From positions 1 through 17,583 of the forward strand of contig CAJMEU010000047.1 of NCBI GenBank assembly GCA_905212515.1: 17,583 nucleotides of DNA, in the 5' to 3' direction. Position 1 is the stretch's first letter; each line of letters begins with the position of its first letter. The notes under the pieces were generated by a model, which was not told where the DNA came from, did not search any database, and saw nothing but the letters and a program-made list of their open reading frames with translations. The stretch is from an uncultured Oscillospiraceae bacterium (GTDB taxonomy: Bacteria; Bacillota; Clostridia; Oscillospirales; Ruminococcaceae). Below, in pieces: positions 1-6,650 of the stretch. Position numbers and translations under genes: made by a program.

Positions 1-396
1 GCGACCAACAGGGTGGGGTGCCCCGGCGTGGACTGGGCGGGTGGCCCGTGCGGGGGCGGGGGCGCCGCCTACGGCGGCGCGTACCTGGAGGACGTGTTCG
101 ACGCGCTGGGCCTGCCCATGCCCCAGCCCGATGACGACGACGAGGATGGGGAACCCGATTTCACCACCGTGGGCGGCCTGGTGGCCGACCGGCTGGGGTC
201 CATTCCCCGGATCACCGCCGACACCCCCGAGGCCCAGCGCCCGCAGGTGGAGTGGGGCGGGGTGCTGTTCACCGTGCTGGACGCCGACGAGCGGCGCATC
301 GTGCGGGTGGCCTGCACGGCCAAGGCCCCGGCCGTGCCCGGCGACGACGGGGATGCCCGGCCGGGCAGGGGCAATACTGGCAAGGAGGCCAAATGA
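1..396 (+). CDS. CorC/HlyC-type (CNNM-like) protein, C-terminal part
   Basis: This is the 3' end of a gene that begins outside the window; frame 1 is open from base 1 to the TGA at 394-396. The visible 131 residues match the C-terminal transporter-associated (CorC_HlyC) domain of the hemolysin-like CBS-pair membrane proteins. The signs are a segment YLEDVFDALGLPMP, an acidic run (DDDDED), the hallmark TTVGGLVADRLGSIP, and the closing strand pattern GVLFTVLDADERRIVRV. In the family this domain follows a DUF21 membrane domain and two CBS motifs, and is linked to Mg/Co or other ion efflux; those parts are not visible. The N-terminal bit of the domain is unusually glycine-rich (residues 9-22). 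Its stop overlaps the start of the Nudix gene (ATGATGG at 393-399), so the two are probably cotranscribed and translationally coupled. Confidence 0.8.
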   Translation, partial: ATNRVGCPGVDWAGGPCGGGGAAYGGAYLEDVFDALGLPMPQPDDDDEDGEPDFTTVGGLVADRLGSIPRITADTPEAQRPQVEWGGVLFTVLDADERRIVRVACTAKAPAVPGDDGDARPGRGNTGKEAK

Positions 397-941
397 TGGC
401 ACATTTTGAAAAGCAGCTTTCCAGCGAGGAAAAATTCGCCGGCCGTGTGATCCGCGTCACCGTGGACACGGTGGAGTTGGAGAACGGCCACACATCCACC
501 CGGGAGGTGGTGCATCACCACGGCGGCGCGGGCATCGCGGCGCTGAACGAGGCGGGGGAGATCTACCTGGTGCGCCAATATCGCTATGCGCTGGACCGGG
601 AGCTGATCGAGATCCCGGCCGGCAAGCTGGAGCCCGGCGAGGACCCTTTTGAGGCGGCCAAGCGGGAACTGGGCGAGGAGGCGGGCCTCAAGGCCGGCCA
701 CTGGCGGGATTTGGGGACCATCATCCCCACCTGCGGCTATTGCAGCGAGATCATTTGGCTGTACGCGGCCAAAGACCTGACGGACGTGCGCCAGCACCTG
801 GATCCAGATGAATTTTTAAGCGTGTTCACCCTGCCGCTGGACGAAGCCGCGGCCAAGGTGCTGAGCGGCGAGATCGCCGACAGCAAGACCGTGGCCGCAG
901 TATTGAAGCTGAAGGCCTTGCGGGACGCCGGCCAGTTCTGA
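396..941 (+). CDS. Nudix hydrolase, ADP-ribose pyrophosphatase type
   Basis: A 181-residue protein with a complete Nudix box at residues 76-98: GKLEPGE, then seven residues, then RELGEEAGL. This fits GX5EX7REUXEEXGU with all metal-binding glutamates present. The sequence before it (QYRYALDRELIEIPAG) is typical of ADP-ribose pyrophosphatases, which cleave ADP-ribose to AMP and ribose 5-phosphate in the cytosol. Length and order fit that family (NudF/YqkG-like). Two adjacent ATGs exist at 393 and 396. The AAGGAGG at 382-388 lies 4 nt from the first and 7 nt from the second, so I chose 396. The gene overlaps the stop of the upstream CorC-type gene. The substrate is inferred from family resemblance; another nucleoside diphosphate derivative is possible. 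Confidence 0.9.
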   Translation: MAHFEKQLSSEEKFAGRVIRVTVDTVELENGHTSTREVVHHHGGAGIAALNEAGEIYLVRQYRYALDRELIEIPAGKLEPGEDPFEAAKRELGEEAGLKAGHWRDLGTIIPTCGYCSEIIWLYAAKDLTDVRQHLDPDEFLSVFTLPLDEAAAKVLSGEIADSKTVAAVLKLKALRDAGQF

Positions 942-962
942 CCGCCGCGCCCCTGTTCTAAA

Positions 963-985
963 CGGCCGCCCCGCCAGGGCGGCCG
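963..985 (+). terminator. GC hairpin between Nudix and yitT-like genes
   Basis: CGGCCGCCC (963-971) and GGGCGGCCG (977-985) form a perfect 9-bp stem with a 5-nt loop, 22 nt after the Nudix stop. There is no T-run after it, so it may be an inefficient terminator or an mRNA-stabilising hairpin rather than a classical intrinsic terminator. Confidence 0.4.
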
Positions 986-1006
986 CCCAACATGGAGGTG
1001 CTGCCG

Positions 1007-1885
1007 ATGGCGCGTTTTTTCCGCAACAAATTTTCCGCCCGTGAGGTGTGGATGGACCTGCTGTTCGACGTGCTGGGCAGCATCCCCTATGCCGCGGGCC
1101 TTTATACGTTTGCCGCGTCGGCCAATTTCGCGCCCGGGGGCATCTCCGGCCTGGCCATCATCCTCAACTATCTGACGGGCGCGCCTATCGGCGCGCTGAC
1201 GCTGGCCCTGAACGTGCCCATCCTGCTGGCCACCGCCCGGCTGCTGGGGCGCAAATTTTTGCTGAAAAGCGTCAAAACCATGGCCATCAGCACCCTGTTC
1301 CTCGATCTGGTGTTCCCGCTTTTCCCCACCTATCAGGGGGACCCGCTGCTGGCGGCGCTGTTCGCGGGCTCGCTCATCGGCGTGGGGCTGGCGCTCATCT
1401 ATATGCGCGGCTCCTCCACCGGCGGGGCGGATTTCGTGGTCATCTCGGTGAAAAAGCTGCGGCCCCACCTGTCCCTGGGGCAGGTGATGATGTGCTTTGA
1501 CCTGCTGGTCATCCTGCTGGGCTGGCCGGTGTACGGCAATGTGGATTCAGTGCTGTACGGCGCCGTGGCCGCCTTTGCCACCAGCCTGGTCATCGACAAG
1601 GTGATGTACGGCCTGGGGGCGGGCAAGCTGGTGATCGTCATCACCAAATGCGGCGACGCGGTGGCCCGCTCCATCGACGAGGCCTGCGAACGGGGCAGCA
1701 CTCTGCTTACGGCCATGGGCAGCTACACCAAAAACAAGATGGACGTGCTGCTGTGCGCCTGCAGCCAAAGCGAGGCCTATAAAGTGCGCGCCGCCGCCCA
1801 TCAGGTGGATGAGGACGCCTTTGTGATGATCACCGAGACCAGCGAGGTGTTCGGCGAAGGGTTTCTGGATCCGAAAAATACCTGA
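1007..1885 (+). CDS. YitT family membrane protein (DUF161 + DUF2179)
   Basis: A 292-residue integral membrane protein. The first ~200 residues hold about five to six hydrophobic segments with the YitT signatures FAPGGISGLAIILNYL and a glycine-rich GSSTGGADFVVI. The last ~85 residues form a soluble DUF2179 domain (GKLVIVITKCGDAVARSIDE, ERGSTLLTAMGSYT, VLLCACS, then DEDAFVMITETSEVFGEGF). Function in the family is not settled. An upstream in-frame ATG at 992 is possible, but GGAGGTG at 994-1000 sits six nt before the ATG at 1007 and overlaps the first ATG. The ribosome site therefore favours 1007. The gene lies 65 nt after the Nudix gene, with a hairpin in the gap, and 56 nt before the mini-NrdJ gene. 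Confidence 0.88.
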   Translation: MARFFRNKFSAREVWMDLLFDVLGSIPYAAGLYTFAASANFAPGGISGLAIILNYLTGAPIGALTLALNVPILLATARLLGRKFLLKSVKTMAISTLFLDLVFPLFPTYQGDPLLAALFAGSLIGVGLALIYMRGSSTGGADFVVISVKKLRPHLSLGQVMMCFDLLVILLGWPVYGNVDSVLYGAVAAFATSLVIDKVMYGLGAGKLVIVITKCGDAVARSIDEACERGSTLLTAMGSYTKNKMDVLLCACSQSEAYKVRAAAHQVDEDAFVMITETSEVFGEGFLDPKNT

Positions 1886-1941
1886 CCGTGCGGGGCTCCT
1901 TTCGGCTCCGCGCACCAAGCCTTTGAAAGGAATGATCGGCT

Positions 1942-3144
1942 GTGACGACTGAAGCTCTGTCCCTGCGTGTCGCCTGTGCACAGGCACGGTACGATTGGCA
2001 GGCCGACGTGTCGGCCCTGGCCGGCCGATTCACCCGGTTTTTGAACGCGGGCGTCTTTGCGCCCGGCGCCAGCCTGGTGGGGGAGGATCGCCTGGCCCTG
2101 CCCTGCGCCCTGCCCCCCCGGGAGACGGCGGCGGGCGGCGCCGCCCAGCCCTTTGCCAGCGGGATATTCTTCCCCCAGGCCCTGGAGGCGCGGGAGCCCG
2201 TGCCCGCCATGGGACTGCCGCCTGCGCCCGACGCCCTCACCTTACAGCCGCTGCGCGTGGGCGAGGGGTGCGCTGTGGGATTCATCGACCTGGCCGCCCA
2301 TCTGCGGCCGGGAACCACGCATCCCCACGTGGATTACGCCCGCCTGCGGCGCACGGTGCACACGGCCGTGCATTTCCTGGACAATTGTATCGACGTGGCC
2401 GATTATCCCTCCGAGGCGTGCTCCCGCGCCTGCCGCGCCTCACGCAAACTGGCACTGGGCGCCTTCGGCCTGGCCGAGATGCTGGCGGACGTGGGCGTGG
2501 CTTACGACAGTGACGCCGGGCGTGCTTTGGCGGTGAAGGTGTTCTCCTTTTTGACGGGCGAGGCCCGCGCCGCCTCCCGCGCCCTGGCCGGGCTGCGAGG
2601 GCCCTTCCCCCTCTTTGCCGACAGCCGCCTGGCTGATGGCGCGCCCGTGCGCAACGCCATGGTGACGGGCCTGGCGCCCTGTGCGGCCGAGGCCTGTACC
2701 CATGGCCGCACGCCGGGCATTGAACCCAAGGCTGGCAGCGACGTGAGCCTGGAAGCGCGCCTGCGCATGCAGGCCGCCGTGGCCGCCCACGTGGACGGCA
2801 CCGCCGCCCTGCCCCTATGCCCGGCCGGCGGCGAGGCCGCGCGGGATTTGTGCGTGCAGGCCTGCCGCCTGGGCTGTACGCTGGTGCAGCTGTGCGGGGA
2901 AGAGGACGACGGCTCCGCGCCGCCATGCCCTGCGGACGAACCGCTGCCCGAAGCTGCTTTCCTGCAGGGGGACAGCGGCCGCGCCGCCCCCGTGCCGGAA
3001 GAAACGGCGCAGGCCCTGCCGCCGGACCTTCCGCCGCCCGGCGAGGAGGAGGCCCTGCCCATCCGTTATTGCCCGCGCTGCGGCCGCCCGGTACAACAGG
3101 AGCCCGGCGGCCCCCGATGCCCCGCCTGCGGGCCTTTGCTGTAA
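1942..3144 (+). CDS. Mini class II ribonucleotide reductase-like protein (NrdJ-derived, catalytic loop missing)
   Basis: A 400-residue protein that follows class II (B12-dependent) ribonucleotide reductase in order but lacks its middle. Residues 30-58 (FTRFLNAGVFAPGASL...LPCALPP) match the start of the barrel, where NrdJ has F.PNSPTLMNAG...SACFVLP; Cys55 falls at the redox cysteine. Residues 107-119 (GEGCAVGFIDLAA) match ACNLGSINLA. Residues 131-233 match the conserved block (TAVHFLDNCIDVADYP, RKLALGAFGLAEML, YDSD, GPFPLF). Residues 241-262 (VTGLAPCAAEA...TPGIEP) replace TTIAPTGT...SGIEP. Residues 273-319 match HLRMQAAV...HVDN...GC, and C377/C380/C393/C396 form a zinc ribbon like the NrdJ tail. 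The NPCGE finger loop with the radical cysteine is absent, so reductase activity is unlikely. Start is GTG at 1942, with GAAAGGA ten nt upstream. The frame is intact. A regulatory or decoy role is speculation. Confidence 0.72.
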   Translation: MTTEALSLRVACAQARYDWQADVSALAGRFTRFLNAGVFAPGASLVGEDRLALPCALPPRETAAGGAAQPFASGIFFPQALEAREPVPAMGLPPAPDALTLQPLRVGEGCAVGFIDLAAHLRPGTTHPHVDYARLRRTVHTAVHFLDNCIDVADYPSEACSRACRASRKLALGAFGLAEMLADVGVAYDSDAGRALAVKVFSFLTGEARAASRALAGLRGPFPLFADSRLADGAPVRNAMVTGLAPCAAEACTHGRTPGIEPKAGSDVSLEARLRMQAAVAAHVDGTAALPLCPAGGEAARDLCVQACRLGCTLVQLCGEEDDGSAPPCPADEPLPEAAFLQGDSGRAAPVPEETAQALPPDLPPPGEEEALPIRYCPRCGRPVQQEPGGPRCPACGPLL

Positions 3145-3154
3145 AAATAGCCGC

Positions 3155-3184
3155 GGCCCTGTGGGCCGTCCCCGGCCCACGGCC
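3155..3184 (+). terminator. GC-rich hairpin after the mini-NrdJ gene
   Basis: GTGGGCCG (3161-3168) pairs with CGGCCCAC (3173-3180). An outer GGCC/GGCC stem (3155-3158 with 3181-3184) extends it across a 2-nt bulge. It starts ten bases after the mini-NrdJ stop. No T-run follows directly; the nearest one is at 3197. It is a probable transcription end, moderate support. Confidence 0.45.
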
Positions 3185-3196
3185 CCAGGGATCAGG

Positions 3197-3219
3197 TTTT
3201 TATTGCGCAGCAATAAAAA
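3197..3219. repeat. Perfect 10-bp inverted repeat
   Basis: TTTTTATTGC (3197-3206) and GCAATAAAAA (3210-3219) are perfect inverse complements around a 3-nt centre. It lies just downstream of the GC hairpin that follows the mini-NrdJ gene, so it may contribute to termination from either strand or be a protein-binding palindrome at the edge of the AT-rich island. Confidence 0.6.
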
Positions 3220-3220
3220 T

Positions 3221-3256
3221 TGGATTTTTCCATGTATATTTTGCCTCAAAAATCCA
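3221..3256. repeat. Perfect 9-bp inverted repeat with 18-nt spacer
   Basis: TGGATTTTT (3221-3229) is the exact inverse complement of AAAAATCCA (3248-3256). It follows the previous palindrome by one base and lies within the AT-rich island before the DnaA-box-like sites. Its role is unknown. Confidence 0.5.
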
Positions 3257-3563
3257 TATGATCCTTGCTCCAACCCACAACTATATGTAAACTTCCCACA
3301 AAAAATTACCGATTGGATTTCAACTTTTCCACAGAGTTTTACACAGAGTATACTTGCTTTTCCACAATTTTTGTTGAAAACTCAGTTGAAAGTGTTTAAA
3401 GATGCGAAAAATCAGCCAAACTTTTCCACCGGATGGACAGGACGCCTTAACAAAGCGTTGAATTTCTCCATCCTGCCGCCGCTGCCAAAAACAGGCTTCC
3501 GGGCCTGTATAAATACATCAAAATACTATATTCCCCTTCCACGGGGCGGAAAGGAACCGTTTT

Positions 3564-4220
3564 ATGAAATGGGTCTATAAACTGGAACGCAAATTCGGCC
3601 ATATCTGCATCCCCAACCTGATGATGGTCATCATCGTCGGCCAGGCGATGGTGTATATCGCCAGCATCCTCAGCCCGGCCATCGGCCTGGTGTCCAAGCT
3701 GGCTTTGTATTGGCCGGCCGTGATGCAGGGCCAGGTGTGGCGTCTGGTCACCTTTATCTTCATCCCCTCGGCCTCGTCGCCCATCGCCCTGCTGCTGGCG
3801 CTGTATTTTTATTACCTCATCGGCCATACGCTGGAGCAGACCTGGGGCGATTTCCGCTTCAACGTCTATTATCTGCTGGGCATGCTGGGCGCCATCCTGG
3901 CTGCCGCCCTCACCGGCAGCGGCACCACCTATTACCTCAACCTGTCCCTGTTCTTCGCGTTCGCCATCCTTTACCCGGATTTCCAGGTGCTGCTGTTCTT
4001 CATCATCCCCCTCAAGATGAAGTACCTGGCCCTGTTCTCGGCCGCGCTGTGCCTCATCGACTTCCTCTTCGGCGGCTGGAGCACCAAGGCCGCCGTGCTG
4101 CTGGCGCTGGCCAACTTCCTGATTTTTTTCGGCGGCGAATTCTGGCACACGGCCAAGCGGGAGATGGGCTACTGGAAAACCCGCCGCGCATGGAAGAACA
4201 ACAACCGGCGATCAAGATGA
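3564..4220 (+). CDS. Rhomboid-fold membrane protein, probably proteolytically inactive
   Basis: A 218-residue membrane protein with about six hydrophobic segments. GQVWRLVTFIFIP (residues 56-68) is the rhomboid-family entry signature. It is followed by FYYLIGHTLEQTWG, YYLLGMLGAILAA, and a helix ending in FFIIPLKMKYLALFSAAL, where rhomboids have P.K.KYL. True rhomboid proteases carry GxSG in the fourth helix and a histidine in the sixth. Here the corresponding helix reads YLNLSLFFAFAI and has no GxSG, so the catalytic dyad is not recognisable. By analogy with iRhoms and Derlins it may bind rather than cut membrane proteins; this is inference. The C-terminus is basic (KTRRAWKNNNRRSR). Start ATG 3564 has GGAAAGGA upstream. 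It follows the AT-rich island and precedes the darA promoter by only ~25 nt. Confidence 0.75.
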   Translation: MKWVYKLERKFGHICIPNLMMVIIVGQAMVYIASILSPAIGLVSKLALYWPAVMQGQVWRLVTFIFIPSASSPIALLLALYFYYLIGHTLEQTWGDFRFNVYYLLGMLGAILAAALTGSGTTYYLNLSLFFAFAILYPDFQVLLFFIIPLKMKYLALFSAALCLIDFLFGGWSTKAAVLLALANFLIFFGGEFWHTAKREMGYWKTRRAWKNNNRRSR

Positions 4221-4244
4221 ATGCGTGCAAACCCTTGCCGAATA

Positions 4245-4253
4245 TGATATAAT
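4245..4253 (+). promoter_or_regulatory. Extended -10 promoter for darA-holB-ricT
   Basis: TGATATAAT at 4245-4253 is a perfect extended -10 element with a consensus TATAAT. The -35 region is weak (TGCAAA at 4226-4231, 16-nt spacer). Transcription would start near 4260 and give a ~50-nt leader. The leader holds GCCGG/CCGGC (4266-4270, 4276-4280) and the competing pair GGAAC/GTTCC (4269-4273, 4288-4292), just before the ribosome site AAGGAGG at 4296. Confidence 0.7.
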
Positions 4254-4310
4254 AGAAATACCAAAGCCGGAACGGCCGGCGTTGGCAGTTCCGTTAAGGA
4301 GGGATTCAGC

Positions 4311-4634
4311 ATGAAATTGATTACCGCGATCGTGAATAAAGAGGATTCGAACGCCGTGTGCAACGTCCTGACCAAGGGCGGATTTTCCGTGACACGGCTG
4401 TCCACCACAGGCGGCTTTTTGATGGCCGGCAACATGACGCTGCTGATCGGCACCGAGGACGAGAAGGTGGATCACTGCCTGGAACTGATCGCCTCCTGCG
4501 CCAAACAGCGCAAAGAGGTGGTGCCCAGCACCGCCAGCTACGGCATCGGTGTGACCACCGCCTATCCCCTGGAAGTGACCGTGGGCGGCGCCACCGTGTT
4601 CGTGACGAACGTGGAGCGGTTCGAGAAACTGTAA
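4311..4634 (+). CDS. darA: Cyclic di-AMP receptor, PII-like (DarA/PstA)
   Basis: A 107-residue protein with the full length and sequence pattern of DarA/PstA (YaaQ of Bacillus subtilis, DUF970). This is a trimeric PII-like cytosolic protein that binds c-di-AMP. The signature stretch TRLSTTGGFLMAGNMTLLIG (residues 28-47) contains the conserved ligand-contacting region (F36, L37, N41 by family numbering). The end has the conserved GATVFV and RFEKL. What DarA controls after binding is still poorly known. It is the first gene of a likely operon with holB and ricT, 31 nt before holB. Start ATG 4311 has AAGGAGGG at 4296-4303. A strong extended -10 promoter lies 58 nt upstream. Confidence 0.95.
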   Translation: MKLITAIVNKEDSNAVCNVLTKGGFSVTRLSTTGGFLMAGNMTLLIGTEDEKVDHCLELIASCAKQRKEVVPSTASYGIGVTTAYPLEVTVGGATVFVTNVERFEKL

Positions 4635-4665
4635 AAAACGCCTGTGGCCGGGGAGGGAACGCCTT

Positions 4666-5604
4666 TTGAATGACCACCACACCCCTTCGGCCCTGGATGC
4701 CCTGGAGGGCAACGAACAGCTGAAAAGCAGCCTGCTGGCCGCTTTGGCCGCCGGAAGGCTGTGCCACAGCGTGCTTTTGTGCGGCGAGGCCGGCACGGGG
4801 GCGGGCTTTGCCGCGCGCTGTCTGGCTGCTGATTTTTTGTACCCCGGCCACCCGGACGGCCCCGGCGCCAGGGCTATCCTGGCGGGCGAAAGCCCGGAGG
4901 TGCTGGTGCTGGCGGGCTCGGGCGCATCGGGCGATATCAAGATCGACGACGTGCGCGCCGTGCGCCGCGAGGTGTTCAACACCGCCCTGTCCGCCGCCGG
5001 GCGGGTGGTGCTGATCCAAGGGGCTGACCGTTTGAACACCTCCAGCGCCAACGCCCTGCTGAAGGTGATCGAAGAACCGCCGGAGAATGTATTGTTCATC
5101 CTCACGGCCCCGGGCGAAGCCGCCGTGCTGCCCACCATCCGCAGCCGGTGCTGCGCCTATTCCCTGGCGCCCGTGCCCGTGGAGGCGTGCGACGCCTGGC
5201 TGCGGAGCCGCTTTCCCCTGGAGGCGGACGTGCACGGGCTGAGTGTGCTGTTCGGCGGCAAGATCGGCGCGGCGGCCCGCTGCCTGCAGGACCCGGCTGC
5301 CCGCCGTCAATTGGCCGACGCCAAGACCCTGGCCGCCCACATCGCCGCCGGCGACGAGTATGGCGCCCTGGCGCTGCTGGCCGGCTACGAAAAGGACAAG
5401 CCCGGCGCCCGGCAATTGCTGGCCCTGCTGTGCAGCGTGTGTGCCTGGGCCCTGCGGGACGCCGCCGCGCCCCTGCCCCCTGCTCTGGCGGCCCAGGTGC
5501 TGCCCTTGGCGCAGACGGCGTCCCAGCAGCTGCGCGCCAACGTCAGCCCCAAGCTGGCCCTCACCGTGTGCGCCATGCACTGCTGCGCGGCATCCCTATC
5601 CTAG
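4666..5604 (+). CDS. holB: DNA polymerase III subunit delta' (clamp loader)
   Basis: A 312-residue AAA+ clamp-loader subunit. Visible marks are the region LCGEAGTGAGF (residues 38-48), at the Walker A position but lacking the lysine. That agrees with delta' not hydrolysing ATP. The conserved LNTSSANALLKVIEEPP (123-139) and FILTAPGE follow, then TIRSRC (157-162) with the SRC arginine-finger motif. The cysteines that bind zinc in E. coli delta' are missing. The C-terminal third is helical and alanine-rich, as expected for the collar domain. Start is TTG at 4666, with GGGAGGG at 4651-4657 eight nt upstream. An ATG at 4670 is out of frame. It lies between darA and ricT, the order seen as yaaQ-(yaaR)-holB-yaaT in Bacillus; no yaaR is present here. 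Confidence 0.9.
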   Translation: MNDHHTPSALDALEGNEQLKSSLLAALAAGRLCHSVLLCGEAGTGAGFAARCLAADFLYPGHPDGPGARAILAGESPEVLVLAGSGASGDIKIDDVRAVRREVFNTALSAAGRVVLIQGADRLNTSSANALLKVIEEPPENVLFILTAPGEAAVLPTIRSRCCAYSLAPVPVEACDAWLRSRFPLEADVHGLSVLFGGKIGAAARCLQDPAARRQLADAKTLAAHIAAGDEYGALALLAGYEKDKPGARQLLALLCSVCAWALRDAAAPLPPALAAQVLPLAQTASQQLRANVSPKLALTVCAMHCCAASLS

Positions 5605-5613
5605 CAGCTATCC

Positions 5614-5628
5614 GCCCCGTTGCGGGGC
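5614..5628 (+). other. Small hairpin between holB and ricT
   Basis: GCCCCG (5614-5619) and CGGGGC (5623-5628) form a 6-bp stem with a 3-nt loop, located between the holB stop and the ricT ribosome site. There is no T-run, so it is not a classical terminator and may set relative expression within the operon. Confidence 0.4.
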
Positions 5629-5650
5629 AAGACGAAAGGAACAAAACCCT

Positions 5651-6499
5651 ATGACCAGAGTGATCGGCGTCCGTTTCAAGCAGACGGGCAAAATTTACTA
5701 TTTCAGCCCCGGCGAGCTGGACCTGCACGAGGGCGATTACGTCATTGTGGACACCAGCCGCGGCACCGAGTGCGGCGAAGTGGCCAAAGGCCCCCATGAC
5801 GTGCCGGATTCCACGGTGAAAAAGCCGCTGAAGCCCGTGACGCGTGTGGCCGACGGTGTGGACGTGCGCCGCATGGAGAAGAACCGCGCGGACGAAAAAC
5901 GCGCCTTTCAGGTGTGTGAGGAGCGCATTGCCAAGCATGGCCTGGACATGAAGCTGGTGGATGTGGAGTATACCCTGGACCGGGGCAAGATCCTGTTTTA
6001 TTTCACCGCCGACGGCCGCATCGATTTCCGCGAACTGGTCAAGGACCTGGCCGGCACCTTCCGCACCCGCATCGAGCTGCGGCAGATCGGCGTGCGCGAC
6101 GAGAGCCGCATGCTGGGCGGCTTGGGCATCTGCGGCCAGCCTTTTTGCTGCAGCCGCTTTTTGAAAGATTTCCAGCCCGTGTCCATCAAGATGGCCAAGG
6201 AGCAGGGCCTTTCCCTCAATCCGGCCAAGATCAGCGGCAGCTGCGGCCGCCTGATGTGCTGCCTGGTGTACGAACAGCCCGCCTACGAATACCTGAACAA
6301 GGTGACGCCCGGCGTGGGCAGCGTGGTGAAAACGCCCGAGGGCAACGGCACGGTGGTGGAGACGAATGTCATCAGCGGCACACTGCGCGTGCGCCTGGAA
6401 GCGCCCAGCAGCATTACCAAATCCTTTTCCAAAAAGGATTGCCAGTACCTGCGCGGCGGCAAGCGTCCGCCGATGCCGGAGGATCCGGAAGAAGATTGA
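5651..6499 (+). CDS. ricT: RicT/PSP1 (YaaT) Y-complex subunit
   Basis: A 282-residue PSP1-domain protein. In Bacillus RicT, with RicA and RicF, binds iron-sulfur clusters and directs RNase Y to mature transcripts; it also affects sporulation and competence. The N-terminal half holds the PSP1 start (VIGVRFKQTGKIYYFSPG) and the invariant RGTECGEV. The centre has two cysteine groups, CGQPFCC (161-167) and SCGRLMCC (197-204), which supply the family's cluster ligands. The C-terminal part is a small beta domain (GVGSVVKTPEGNGTVVE). The open frame extends upstream into holB, but the family start is ATG 5651, with AAAGGA at 5635-5640. It is last in the darA operon, followed by a strong terminator. 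RicA and RicF are not in this window. Confidence 0.93.
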   Translation: MTRVIGVRFKQTGKIYYFSPGELDLHEGDYVIVDTSRGTECGEVAKGPHDVPDSTVKKPLKPVTRVADGVDVRRMEKNRADEKRAFQVCEERIAKHGLDMKLVDVEYTLDRGKILFYFTADGRIDFRELVKDLAGTFRTRIELRQIGVRDESRMLGGLGICGQPFCCSRFLKDFQPVSIKMAKEQGLSLNPAKISGSCGRLMCCLVYEQPAYEYLNKVTPGVGSVVKTPEGNGTVVETNVISGTLRVRLEAPSSITKSFSKKDCQYLRGGKRPPMPEDPEED

Positions 6500-6574
6500 A
6501 CAAAACCCTCAAAAAGGCGCGTTGGCGTAAGAAAACATCGGTTTTGGCTGACAGTTTTGGCGCCTGATGCACTC

Positions 6575-6612
6575 AAAAAGCTTGGCAATCCGTCAGGATT
6601 GCCAAGCTTTTT
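6575..6612 (+). terminator. Strong intrinsic terminator after ricT
   Basis: A perfect 17-bp stem, from AAAAAGCTTGGCAATCC (6575-6591) to GGATTGCCAAGCTTTTT (6596-6612), with loop GTCA and one more T after it. The A-run on one side and T-run on the other make it usable from both strands. It closes the darA-holB-ricT operon 75 nt after ricT. Confidence 0.95.
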
Positions 6613-6650
6613 TCACACACCAATCATCCAAAACTGCCGGGCCGTGCCCT

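Larger units (their letters stand above)
3190..3540. other. AT-rich non-coding island with DnaA-box-like 9-mers
   Basis: No gene is seen in 3145-3563. After the GC hairpin the base composition drops sharply compared with all flanking coding DNA. TTTTCCACA occurs at 3325-3333 and 3358-3366, one mismatch from the DnaA box TTATCCACA. Weaker relatives are CTTCCCACA (3292-3300), TTTTACACA (3337-3345) and TTTTCCACC (3422-3430). All are on the + strand, with start-to-start steps of 33, 12, 21 and 64 nt, close to whole helical turns. ATTGGATTT is repeated directly at 3219-3227 and 3312-3320. CTATATGTAA at 3281-3290 resembles half of an NrdR box. The island could be a DnaA-binding regulatory region or an origin-related element. 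There is no strand switch of genes here, which argues against it being the working oriC. Confidence 0.45.

Noticed and set aside
3281..3290. NrdR box
   Set aside because: CTATATGTAA fits only half of the palindrome, and no second box at the usual spacing was found.
3190..3540. Functional chromosomal oriC
   Set aside because: The DnaA-box-like sites are present, but genes on both sides run in the same direction and dnaA/dnaN are not adjacent, so I keep only the weaker claim of a DnaA-box-like cluster.
4321..5580. 419-codon open frame on the - strand
   Set aside because: Antisense to darA and holB; low-complexity Gln/Gly/Arg/His sequence, no family match.
5243..5650. N-terminal extension of ricT by 136 codons into holB
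   Set aside because: The extension is Cys/Pro/Arg-rich out-of-frame holB; ATG 5651 has its own ribosome site and matches the family start.
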